Origin: Rebecca billardiae RCC1528
Lineage: Eukaryota; Haptophyta
Direction of reading: 5' to 3'
DNA: 64,000 bases
Assembly: GCA_965240325.2 (NCBI GenBank)
Contig: OZ251236.1
Span: forward strand, 620,001 to 684,000
Part shown: positions 21,119 to 32,800 of the stretch, piece by piece
Numbering within the stretch: the first letter of the stretch is position 1
Layout: each line of letters begins with the position of its first letter
Position numbers and translations under genes: made by a program
Notes under the pieces: generated by a model
What the model saw: the letters and a program-made list of their open reading frames with translations, nothing else
Databases searched by the model: none
Told to the model about the DNA's origin: nothing

Positions 21119-21715
21119 ATGTTTGCAGGGCTCGACGAGCGCTCTGACACGCGCACGGCGAGGCAGCTGCGCGAAGATGTTGGCCGGCTGGAGCGCGAGA
21201 AGGCTGAGCTCTGCACCAGGCTGGGGCTGAGCCAGTCTCGCGCCAAGGAGCTCAAGGAGGAGAACACCCAGCTCGCGCAGAACATGTGCGTGATGCTGAA
21301 GACGGTGAGGCAGGAGCTCAAGCGGAAGGAGCTGCAGCACGCGCAGCTGACTCCGAGTGCGAGAGCGGGCGGTGCGCGCGCGCACGGCAAGAGCGCAATG
21401 CGAACGCCATCAGCGCAGCGCCCATCGGATGTTAGGCGGCAGCCCCGGCTCGCCGCGGGGGACGCTGGGCGCGGGCCGCCGCAGCGCCCGTCAAATGCCG
21501 CCCAGCCGGCTCATCAACTCCCAGAGGATGCTCGTCGAGGGCTGCCAGTGGTGATGTCGGCGGCGCACACCGACCGGGGGCCGCACCGCCCGCCGAGTTA
21601 TGGGCGGCAGCCTCGACGTGACGACGCGGCGAACGTCGGACGGCGACCACCGCCAACCTCAGGGCGTGACCGTGATTACAACCGGGGTGATGAGCGCTCG
21701 GGCCCTCCGTGGTGA
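21119..21715 (+). CDS. Small coiled-coil protein, function unknown
   Basis: 198 aa from the Met at 21119. Residues 12-75 form a charged heptad-like helix (QLREDVGRLEREKAEL, then KELKEENTQLAQNMCVML and VRQELKRKELQ), a strong coiled coil. The rest is disordered, rich in Arg/Pro/Gly/Gln, and ends in repeated Arg-Gly/Pro-Pro segments. It is divergent from the PATROL1-like gene with about 395 bp between starts. The family is not recognised. The heptad region makes chance less likely. Confidence 0.5.
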   Translation: MFAGLDERSDTRTARQLREDVGRLEREKAELCTRLGLSQSRAKELKEENTQLAQNMCVMLKTVRQELKRKELQHAQLTPSARAGGARAHGKSAMRTPSAQRPSDVRRQPRLAAGDAGRGPPQRPSNAAQPAHQLPEDARRGLPVVMSAAHTDRGPHRPPSYGRQPRRDDAANVGRRPPPTSGRDRDYNRGDERSGPPW

Positions 21716-22439
21716 CCGCCATCGGCCTGCGCGCGTGCCAACCGTGCGTCGCGACTTGCTGGCGAATTTCGTCCGTTTAGGCGGCGCCAGGCGCCACTGA
21801 CGGGCGCCGACGGTGTCCATCATGGTTACGACCGAACTCGGATGTTCTACCGCGGGCTGAATAAGTAGAGTCGTCTGATGACAATGGTCGAACAATATCG
21901 CGTAGTAGTATTGTGGTGAGTGTCGTGCCCGACGTCTGAGCGCATCGTCGAGGACTACAACGACGACATTATCTATTTGATATTGATCAAGCGCGCCGTG
22001 CTTCCCCGCGCATTGGCCGCGCAATTTGACCGCGCTCATCATGATCATCAAGACGATCGTCGCGGCGAAGGGCGCGAACGTGGACGATGTCGACAACAGC
22101 AAGGGACGGCGCACGCGCGAGACGAGTCGATTCACTCCTCATGACGACTGCGCCGGAGCCATCGCGGCCAACACAGCCAAGTATTGGACGTACGATTCTT
22201 GAGCAGGGCGCTTAGACGAGGTCGTCGCCAGGGCGGCTCAGCCTGTCACCGTAATAAAGTGCGTGGGTGTAGGTCACTAGGTAGCCACTCATAAGCCACG
22301 CTGCCAGCCGTCAGAGATTGAATTGCCCATGCCATTGCGGCCCTCGGCGGGGCGGTCGCCATGCTGCGCGGTGCGGCGGCCAACGCCATCCTGCCTGCCA
22401 AATCGTTGCCACCAAACAGGGCTGCTGGGAGTTCGTGAT

Positions 22440-22970
22440 CATGTGAGCGTGATATCACGGCGCGTGATCACGTGACGCGTGATCACGTGACGCGTCACGT
22501 AGTCGGCAATGGGTCCGTCACGTGACAGCAGTCCGGTAGTCATGGTGTGCACCCGGATAGCCCCCGGGCCCGAGGCCGGGGCACTCGGCGCGCGCCTGCG
22601 CGGGGGCGCGCCGACTCGCCGAGTCCTCGAGGCGAGCCAAGGCGGGTTCGCGGCCGCAGTGAGTGCGCGTGAGCTGGCCAAGTTGATGGCTCGGCAGGCG
22701 AGCCTCATGCAGGTCTTCAAAGACGGGGCTGCTGACCGCGACTAGTCGGAGTGCAGCTGCTGTCTTATCGCGCTCTTCATGAGTCACTCGTCAGTACTGA
22801 TAGTCCGTGTCGTAGAACTTTAGATTTCGTCATTATTCACTCCCAAATAGGCCCAAAAGTTTTCGTCGCCTCGGGCCGGCGGGGCCGGGGGGGGAGGCGT
22901 GGGCCGGACTCGTCACGTGATGTCACGTGATCACGCCTGTTGGGCAGCCGTGACGACACGTGATGATGGT
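22440..22970. repeat. Clustered TCACGTGA / TGATCACGTGA palindromes
   Basis: GTGATCACGTGACGC is repeated in tandem at about 22461-22490. Further TCACGTGA sites occur at about 22519, 22914 and 22924. CACGTG is the E-box core for bHLH factors, but here the unit may equally be part of a transposon end. Confidence 0.55.
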
Positions 22971-23088
22971 CACTGTACGACGAATTCCCAGCCCTGCCAC
23001 CAAACCAACGGTATCCATATATATATATACAGCGCTGATCCTGGTGTTTGTCTCTGCTGCTCGATCTGCCGCTACAGCTTGCTGACTC

Positions 23089-23119
23089 TGACGCCTGCCC
23101 GTTGCATACCACGTCGTTA
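23089..23119 (+). repeat. Dispersed repeat core, inverted copy at 37305-37335
   Basis: The 31-bp core matches the reverse complement of 37305-37335 with about one mismatch, and weaker similarity continues on one side. Both copies abut dinucleotide microsatellites. Confidence 0.65.
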
Positions 23120-23891
23120 ATATACAGTTTACTATATATATATATATCATATGTTTTAACGTGCACACTTGGTTAAGGCGTGATTGACTACGCCATCCAA
23201 CACTGCACACAGTAGGCGCCTAGGCGGTGGCCAAGGCGACCGTCCTTCACGATGTCGCCACCCGGCCGGGTACAGTACGCTCTGCGACGGCCCAACGCAA
23301 GCTCGCACGCGCTATCGCGCGCGCTGCGAGCAGCAGCGCGCACGCCTCGGGCGGGTCTATTGGCACACGCCGTGCGACGTGTGCACGACCTCTCCGCCGC
23401 GGTCAGGCCAGCTCGCACTCGGGCCGCGCGATCCTAACGCTGCTGTGGGTGCGGGGATGGCGCCGTGCCGTGCACGTGACACGCAAACCAACCGATGATG
23501 ATGCAGGGAGGGCAGATGAGCTGCATAATAAAAATCCGGTGCGCCCTTGAGTGGCGGGGTGCAGGCTCACAGGCCTGCGCATACGAGCGCGCAACTCGCG
23601 CGGCTCGCCTCGACGAGCCTGGTCAGGCGCCCACGACGAGTCATGCCCTGCTCGGCGGCCCCGCCCGGTCCCGGGGCCCTGACCGGAGTGACGAGTGACG
23701 GCGGACCATCTCGTCGGCCGCGTATAGTCTGTCGCTGATGAAGACATATCAGCATGCTGCTGGACTGCTGCTATAGTGCTACGCCATATGATCAGCATCG
23801 ATCGGCGACATAATACGCATCGTCGTCGCGCGCGTCGTCATCGTCATCGTCGTCGTCATACCGTCAAGGCCGGCGGATACCGGCCTACAGC

Positions 23892-26800
23892 TCACGACCT
23901 GCTGGCCGCGAGCCGCTCGGCGAGCAGCGTGCCCTGGCCGGCCAGGGGCTCGAGGAAGAGCAGCTTGAGCACGAGGCAGGCCGCCCAGACGAGCATCACC
24001 TGCTCGCGCCAGAGGGCGGGGTCGCGCAGCCGGCTGCCCAGCCGCTCGCCGACGATCGAGAGGCCGAGCAGCGCGACGATGAGCACGGCGGCGGCGGCGA
24101 GGTGGGCGGCCCACACGAGCTTGCGCTTCCACGCCTTGGGCTTGTTGGCCCACCAGTTGGCCTGCTGCAGCTGGCTGCGCGAGAGGCGCACGCGCTTCTG
24201 CACGCGCTGCTGCGTCAGCGGGCTGGTGGCCTCCTGCGACGCGTCGTACGCGGCCCCGGCGGCGCGGATGGCGATGTCCGGTGCGGCGATCACCTGCGCC
24301 TGCGTCACCGGCGTGTCCGACTCGAACGGCGGCCAGTACACGGCCGTGACCATCTTCGCGTACTTGCGCTTGCCGCCGCTCCCGTCGCCGTCGCCACGCA
24401 GCCGCGCGCCGTACGTCGTCTCGACCTCGGCGCGCAGCGCGGGCGCGGCGCGGTACACCGTCTCCACCTGCACGAAGCGCACGTCCGGCAGCTCGCCCTC
24501 GCCAAGCTCGATGTGCACCTCGCCGAGGTCCTCGTCAGCCCCGCGGGTCACCTGCGTGAACAGCTCCTGGATGATCGACGGCCGGTTGCGCATGGTCAAC
24601 TCGCGCTCCGCGCGCGCCTCGCGCGCAGCCGCGCCTGCCACGAAGAAGCCGACCATGTGCTCGTCGTGCATCGGGATGGAGACGAGCGCCTCCTCGGGCA
24701 GCTCGAGGCGCATCGTGCCGGGCGCCACCGAGCCGCGCCGCGGCGCCGAGTTGCCGCCGGCGCGCTCAGGCCGCACGCGCTCGCTCAGGTTGTCAGCGGT
24801 GACGTTTGCGAGGCTGAAGCTGCGCGTGAGCGAGTGCTTGAGGCCACCGGGGCCGTCCCGGCCCACGCGCGACATGCCCGTCGGGCGGACGTACAGGAGG
24901 CGCTGCCGGCCGCCCTGCGCGCGCGCGCTGTTGGCCGCGCCGCTTGCCGAGCTGTCCCTCGAGGGCGCGCGGTGCATGCCGCCGGCGGTGGCGCCTCCCG
25001 CCGCCTGCGGCACGTTGTGCGCGTACGTGCGCGTCGCACCGGTGCCGCCCTCGGCGGCATCCGCGCCCACCGGCTGGCGGAGCGCGCGCTGGCGCTCCTC
25101 CTCCGTGAGCGTCTCACCCCGGCGCGCGCGCAGCAGCCCGCTCCGCTTCGCCGCCCACACGCTCAGCTGCTTGAAGACGAACGTGGCGGGGAACGAGGCG
25201 CCGAGCCCGGCGAGCGCGGCAAGCCCCAGCCAGAGCAGCCGCGCGTCGACCGCCTGGCCGAGCACGAGCGAGATGGCGAGGATCTCGACGAGCGTCGAGT
25301 TGAACTGCGCCATCAGCCGCTGCGTCGCCGTCATCGGCTCGCCCGGCAGGCGCATGAGCCACGAGGTGACCATCGAACGCCGCAGCACGTTGATGAGCAC
25401 GCGCCACGCGATCGATGTGCGTGCGAGGTGCATCCACCCAGGCACGCGCGGCTCCGTGTCCACGCGCCGGTCCACGACGCGCGCGACCAAGTGCAGCCCG
25501 GCGTACAGCGCGACCAGGACGCACACCACGACCACGCCCCTGCGAGGCGGCGTGCGACGGCGAAGGGCGGCGGGCGGGCGGTGAGCGCGAGCTGAGGATG
25601 GGCGCACAGCGCTGCTGCGCCGCGCGTGCGCACTGGCGCGCACCAGTAGTTGGCGGCGAGCCGCTCGGCGAGGGCGCCAATGCCGCCCTGCTCTCCGGAG
25701 TCCGACTGGGTGCGAGCGGCCGTCGTCGACTCCTCGATCGGTGCGGACGGCGGCGGGCTCGAGACGATGGAGTTGATGCTCTCCTGCTGCGCGCCCGCGA
25801 GCTCGCTCTGCGACGCCTCCGCATCGAGGGAGCCGTCGGCCACGCCCGCAACCAGCTCCGTGCCGCGCTCCTGCGTGACGCGCGCCACCTCGCCGAGCAC
25901 AGCCGTGATGTCGGCCGCGCCACGGTTGCTCGAGATCGCCTGTGACAGCGCCGGGCGGCGTGGCGCGATGGGTGCTACGCGTCAGCGCGCGGGCGCGGCC
26001 TCGGGTGCGCCGGCACCGCGGAAGGGCGCCGCGCACGCGCGCGAGGGGCGCCGCGGCGCGCGCAGTCACCGTCTGGGCAGCGGCGGCGATACCGTCGAGC
26101 GCGGCCTTCATCACGGCGATCGCCGCGGCCGTGCGGTTGGTCGCGTTGCCCACGAGACTGGACGGGTCCACGGCCGCGCTCACGACCGTCTCGAGCGTGC
26201 TTTGCTCCTGCGTGACGCCGCGCGGCACGCGCGCGCGGGCAGCCGCGTGCGGCGGGTGAGAGCGAGCGCGGGCGCGCGCGGCGCCCACAGTCGCGCGCGG
26301 CGCGCGCACGGCCAGGCGCGGCGGGTGGCAGCGGGCGAGGCCGGCGCAGGCGCGCACCGAGAGCACCGATAGCAAGGGCAGGCTCGGCGCGCTGCTGTTC
26401 CCCGCACTGCCGCCGTCCTCGTCGACCGGCGGCGCGGTGTCGACCATCTCCCGCCCGCGCTCAGTGAGGATGGTCGCGAGCGCGCGCATCACGGCCTCGG
26501 CCTTCTCCTCGGCGTCCTCCTCCGCCCCGTCCTCCGGGGACGCGCTGGTGCGCGCGACTGCGCGGCCAATCTCCACGGCCTGCATCACGACCGACGCCGT
26601 CTGCGTGAGCGCGCTCACCGTCTTGATCGACAGCTCGCGCTGCTCCGCCGTCACGCCCGCGCCGTCCGACTGCGAGAGCGCGAGGAACGGGTCGTACTGG
26701 TAGACGGACGCCGTGCCGGTCAGCCCGCCCAGCCCGAGGGAGACGAGGAGGTCGCGCTCCGCGGTCGGGCTCGTGGGGGCGTTGGCGAGCAGCGTGGTGA

Positions 26801-29800
26801 GCGGCGTGAGCACCGTGGCCACGCCGCGCGTCTCGAAGGCCACGGTCGGCTGGAGGCCTGTCGTGATGTCCACGCAGCCGGGCGTGCCGATGCGCAGCTT
26901 GACGCGCATCGCACGCCGCTCCGCGTCAGACAGCCCCGCCAGAGTGTCCTCCGAGAAGGTGTAGTACCCGTTCTCCGCGCCGGTGATGTTGGACGGCTCC
27001 GTGGACGGGTCGTGCCGCCCGTCGTTGTCCAGGTCGAGGTACACGGTGCAGCCGCGGAAGTAGCCGTCAAAGGCGTGGCCGCACACGGGAGCCAGGCCGT
27101 CGGCGCAGGTGCGCTGGCCCGGAGCAGCGCACCCCGAGCCGGTGCAGCCGGCGGGCGGCGAGCTGGGCGGCGGCGGCGAGGGCGGCGGGCTCGGCGGCGG
27201 CGTTGGGGGTGGCGACGGCGGCGGGCTCGGCGGTGGGCTGGGCGGCGGGCTGGGCGGCGGCGGCGGCGGCGGGCTGGGCGGCGGGCTGGGCGGCGGGCGG
27301 GGCGGCGGGCTGGGCGGCGGCGGGCTGGGCGGCGGGCTGGGCGGCGGGCTGGGTGGTGGCGACGGCGGCGGCGACGGCGGCGGCGGGCTGGGTGGCGGGC
27401 TCGGCGGCGGGCTCGGCGGCGGGCTCGGCGGCGGTGAAGGCGGCGGGCTCGGCGGCGGGCTGGGCGGTGGCAATGGCGGCGGGCTGGGCGGCGGCGGGCT
27501 GGGTGGCGGGCTGGGCGGCGGGCTGGGTGGTGGCGACGGCGGCGGCGACGGCGGCGGCGGGCTGGGCGGCGGTGATGGCGGCGGGCTCGGTGGCGGTGAT
27601 GGCGGCGGGCTGGGCGGCGGCGATGGCGGTGGGCTCGGCGGCGGGCTGGGCGGCGGCGATGGCGGCGGCGATGGCGGCGGGCTCGGCGGCGGGCTGGGCG
27701 GCGGCGACGGTGGCGGTGAGGGCGGCGGGCTGGGCGGCGGGCTGGGCGGCGGTGAGGGCGGCGGGCTTGGCGGCGGGCTCGGCGGCGGGCTGGGCGGCGG
27801 GCTCGGCGGCGGGCTGGGCGGCGGGCTTGGCGGCGGGCTGGGCGGCGGGCTGGGCGGCGGGCTCGGCGGCGGGCTTGGCGGCGGGCTTGGCGGCGGCGAG
27901 GGCGGCGGGGACGGCGGTGGGCTCGGCGGCGGGCTTGGCGGCGGGCTGGGCGGCGGGCTGGGCGGTGGCGAGGGCGGCGGACTGGGTGGCGGGCTGGGCG
28001 GTGGGCTGGGCGGCGGGCTGGGCGGCGGCGACGGTGGCGGGCTGGGCGGCGGCGATGGCGGCGGGCTAGGAGGCGGCGACGGCGGCGGCGATGGCGGTGG
28101 GCTCGGCGGCGGGCTGGGTGGCGGCGAGGGCGGCGGCGAGGGCGGCGGGCTGGGAGGCGGCGAGGGCGGCGGTGATGGCGGCGGGCTCGGCGGCGGCGAC
28201 GGCGGCGGGCTCGGTGGCGGAGACGGCGGCGGGCTCGGCGGCGGCGACGGCGGAGGGCTCGGTGGCGGGCTGGGAGGCGGCGAGGGCGGCGGCGATGGCG
28301 GCGGGCTGGGAGGCGGCGATGGCGGCGGCGATGGCGGCGGGCTGGGAGGCGGCGAGGGCGGCGGTGATGGCGGCGGGCTCGGCGGCGGCGACGGCGGCGG
28401 GCTCGGTGGCGGGCTGGGCGGCGGCGAGGGCGGCGGCGACGGTGGCGGTGAGGGCGGCGGGCTGGGCGGCGGGCTGGGCGGCGGTGAGGGCGGCGGGCTT
28501 GGCGGCGGGCTCGGCGGCGGGCTGGGCGGCGGGCTCGGCGGCGGGCTGGGCGGCGGGCTTGGCGGCGGGCTGGGCGGCGGGCTGGGCGGCGGGCTCGGCG
28601 GCGGGCTTGGCGGCGGGCTTGGCGGCGGCGAGGGCGGCGGGGACGGCGGTGGGCTCGGCGGCGGGCTTGGCGGCGGGCTGGGCGGCGGGCTGGGCGGTGG
28701 CGAGGGCGGCGGACTGGGTGGCGGGCTGGGCGGTGGGCTGGGCGGCGGGCTGGGCGGCGGCGACGGTGGCGGGCTGGGCGGCGGCGATGGCGGCGGGCTA
28801 GGAGGCGGCGACGGCGGCGGCGATGGCGGTGGGCTCGGCGGCGGGCTGGGTGGCGGCGAGGGCGGCGGCGAGGGCGGCGGGCTGGGAGGCGGCGAGGGCG
28901 GCGGTGATGGCGGCGGGCTCGGCGGCGGCGACGGCGGCGGGCTCGGTGGCGGAGACGGCGGCGGGCTCGGCGGCGGCGACGGCGGAGGGCTCGGTGGCGG
29001 GCTGGGAGGCGGCGAGGGCGGCGGCGATGGCGGCGGGCTGGGAGGCGGCGAGGGCGGCGGCGATGGCGGCGGGCTGGGAGGCGGCGAGGGCGGCGGTGAT
29101 GGCGGCGGGCTCGGCGGCGGCGACGGCGGCGGGCTCGGTGGCGGGCTGGGTGGCGGCGAGGGCGGCGGCGATGGCGGCGGGCTGGGAGGCGGCGAGGGCG
29201 GCGGTGATGGCGGCGGGCTCGGCGGCGGCGACGGCGGCGGGCTCGGTGGCGGGCTGGGTGGCGGCGAGGGCGGCGGCGATGGCGGCGGGCTGGGAGGCGG
29301 CGAGGGCGGCGGCGAGGGCGGCGGGCTGGGAGGCGGCGAGGGCGGCGGTGATGGCGGCGGGCTCGGCGGCGGCGACGGCGGCGGGCTCGGTGGCGGAGAC
29401 GGCGGCGGGCTCGGCGGCGGAGACGGCGGCGGGCTCGGTGGCGGGGACGGCGGCGGGCTCGGCGGCGGCGACGGTGGCGGGCTCGGCGGCGGGCTGGGAG
29501 GCGGCGAGGGCGGCGGCGATGGCGGCGGGCTGGGAGGCGGCGAGGGCGGCGGCGATGGCGGCGGGCTCGGCGGCGGCGACGGCGGCGGGCTCGGTGGCGG
29601 CGGCGGCGGCGGGCTCGGCGGTGGCGACGGTGGCGGCGACGGTGGCGGAGAGGGCGGCGGAGAGGGCGGAGGTGAGGGCGGCGGGCTGGGTGGCGGGCTG
29701 GGCGGTGGGCTCGGCGGCGGTGACGGCGGCGGGCTGGGTGGTGGGCTGGGCGGCGGGCTGGGCGGTGGCGGTGGCGGTGGGCTCGGTGGCGGCGACGGTG

Positions 29801-32800
29801 GCGGGCTCGGCGGCGGCGATGGCGGTGGACTCGGCGGCGGGCTGGGCGGCGGTGGCGGCGGCGGCGAGGGTGGCGGCGGCGAGGGCGGCGGCGAGGGTGG
29901 CGGCGGCGGCGAGGGTGGCGGCGGCGGCGAGGGCGGCGGCGAGGGTGGCGGCGGCGGCGAGGGCGGCGGCAGTGGCGACGGGCACTCGGCAAGAGTGCTG
30001 AGGTCCGGGTCGAACTTGGTGTTGCTCGCGAAAGGCGTGAGCGCGCAGAAGTCGCCGCCGTCGTACTGACTGTGATGCAGTGAGGGGGGAGGGGGCGCGG
30101 GTCGGGCGGGGAACGCGTTGGTCATCGACCCTGCCAGCGCGTGGGGGCCGACGATGCTGCCACCGTGCAGCAGACTGCAAGGCTCCTGAGGTGGACACGC
30201 TACCTTGAGCAGGCGAGTAGTCTAGGTGGCAGGCAGAACGCAGCTGGCTGGCGTGCGGGGGCGCGCGTGCGCAGGCACACATACAATCCGAATCCGTTGT
30301 CGGACAAAGTGGTCAGCTGCAACACCTCTGTTGGCATGGCGCCGCCGAGCGAGTTGGAGGTGAGCCACCTGTCACGCGTGTGATGGGAGGAGCGTCGGGT
30401 GGCAGCGCGCATAACAATGCACGTCAGGTTCCAAGCGGTGTGCATACGCCACACGCGGGGGGCGGAGAGTGGTGCGATCTCTGGGGGCGGTTGGTGCTCG
30501 CTGCTGCGCGCACAGTTGCTGCATGTTCGGCATTGCGCCCACTTCCGAGGGGAGGCTGCCTGTGAGGGAGTTGGAGAAGAGAAACCTGTCACGCGTGTGG
30601 TGGGAGGAGCGCCGGGTGGCAGCACGCATAACAATGCAAGTCAGCTTCCAAGCGGTGTGCATGCGCCACACGCGGGGGGCGGAGAGTGGTGCGATCTCTG
30701 GGGGCGGTTGGTGCTCGCTGCTGCGCGCACATTCTATTCAAGCTCGCCATTGCGCCCACTTCCGACGGGAGGCTGCCTGTGAGCGAGTTGAAGTGGAAAT
30801 ACCTGTCACGCGTGTGGTGGGAGGAGCGCCGGGTGGCAGCACGCATAACAATGCAAGTCAGTCAGCTTCCAAGCGGTGCGCATGCGCCACACGCGCGCGC
30901 GCGCGCGCGCGCGCGCGGGGGGGGGGGGGGGGGGGGGGGGGGGGGCGATCTCTGGGGGCGGTTGGTGATCGCTGCTGCGCGCACAGCCACTGCAAGCTCG
31001 CCATTGCGCCCACTTCCGAGGGGAGGCTGCCTACTAGTGAGTTGGAGAAGAGAAACCTGTCACGCGTGTGGTGGGAGGAGCGTCGGGTGGCAGCGCGCAT
31101 AACAATGCACGTCAGCTTCCAAGCGGTGCGCATGCGCCACACGCGGGGTGGTGGTGGTGCGATCTCTGGGGGCGGTTGGTGCTCGCTGCTGCGCGCACAG
31201 CCGCCGCAAGCTCGTCAATGCGCCCACTTCCGAGGGGAGGCTCCCTACGAGAGCGTTTCTTTCGAACAACCTGTGACCAGGCAGCAGCACGAGGGGGGGA
31301 TGCCATCAGTCAAGGCAGAGGTGGCCAGATCCGCTGGTGGCGCGCAGGCGGCGTATGCCAGGCAGAGGAGCGCATCGTACATAAAGCGCACATTGACCAT
31401 GTAGCCGACCTCGGTGGGTATCGTGCCTGTCTTGCCAGCACCCCTGTACGCGCTGCGCTCGGTCGTATCGAAGCGGGCAGCGCGCAAAGCATGATGACGC
31501 GCAGGGCGGGCGAACGAGCGCAGGCGGTGTGTAAGCGCAACGACGCTGAGCGCGCACGTGCGCGAGCGCGCGCGCGCGGAGGGGAAGGGGTTGCTCTGCA
31601 GCGCGGTCACAGCCACGCACATGTCGCTAGCAATGCCATTGCACGCGAGCTCGTCGAATGTGCCCGAGTCAGGGAAGCACTGGGGGTAGTCTGTCAGCAT
31701 CGCATCGCGCAGGCTAGATGATGCGGCCGTCTCGACCTGGGCGATCAGCGCCCAGGAGATGAGCATCGTTTTCGCGAGCGGAACGTGGCTCGTGCGCGAA
31801 GTCCGCAGCCGAGAGAGGCCCGGCGAGGAGACACGTCGACCGGGGACCACGCGGTGGTAGAGGAACGTCAGCAAAAACCATGCGACGAGCATGCACAGGC
31901 AACCATCAATGACCAGCGCGTGCTGTGGTGAGACGGTCTTCTGCTCCATGGTCGCCGCGTCGGCCGGCGTGCCCGTGAGCGCGCGCGGCGGCGGCGCGTT
32001 GGTCTGGTGCTCCGTCATCAGCGTGTCGGCCGGCGTGCCCGTGAGCGCGCGCGGCGGCGGCGCGTTGGTCTTCTGCTCCATGGTCGCCGCGTCGGCCGGC
32101 GTGCCCGTGAGCGCGCGCGGCGGCGGCGCGTTGGTCTGGTGCTCCGTCATCAGCGTGTCGGCCGGCGTGCCCGTGAGCGCGCGCGGCGGCGGCGCGTTGG
32201 TCTGGTGCTGCTTGACCATCGCGTCGGCCGGCGTGCCCGTGAGCGTGCGCGGCGGCGGCGCGTTGGTCTGGTGCTCCGTCATCAGCGCGTCGGCCGGCAT
32301 GCCCGTGAGCGCGCGCGGCGGCGGCGCGTTGGTCTGGTGCTCCGTCATCAGCGCGTCGGCCGGCATGCCCGTGAGCGCGCGCGGCGGCGGCGCGTTGGTC
32401 TGGTGCTCCGTCATCAGCGTGTCGGCCGGCATGCCCGTGAGCGCGTGCGGCGGCGGCGCGTTGGTCGGGTGCTCCGTCATCAGCGCGTCGGCCGGCGTGC
32501 CCGTGAGCGCGTGCGGCGGCGGCGCGTTGGTCTCCTGCTGCTTGGTCGCCACGTCGGCCGGCATGCCCGTGAGCGCGCGCGGTGGCGGCGCGTTGGTCTT
32601 CTGCTGCTTGGTCACCACGTCGGCCGACATGCCCGTGAGCGCGCGCGGCGGCGGCGCGTTGGTCGGGTGCTCCGTCATAAGCGCGTCAGCCGACAAGCCC
32701 GTGAGCGCGCGCGGCGGCGGCGCGTTGGTCTGGTGCTCCGTCATCAGCGTGTCGGCCGGCATGCCCGTGAGCGCGTGCGGCGGCGGCGCGTTGGTCGGGT

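Larger units (their letters stand above)
21716..23891. other. Intergenic region with palindromes and dispersed-repeat remnant
   Basis: No supported gene. It contains clustered TCACGTGA/TGATCACGTGA palindromes (22440-22530 and 22912-22970), (TA)n tracts near 23017 and 23130, and a 31-bp segment at 23089-23119 repeated inverted at 37305-37335. The open frame 22509-22745 (+) begins inside the palindrome cluster and lacks family resemblance. Confidence 0.5.

Noticed and set aside
27109-30069. Long plus-strand frame encoding a Gly-rich (GGGL/GGGD)n protein
   Set aside because: It is the complement of the (PPPS)n stalk. The minus frame continues on both sides into spliced, non-repetitive protein sequence, whereas the plus frame starts and ends within the repeat.
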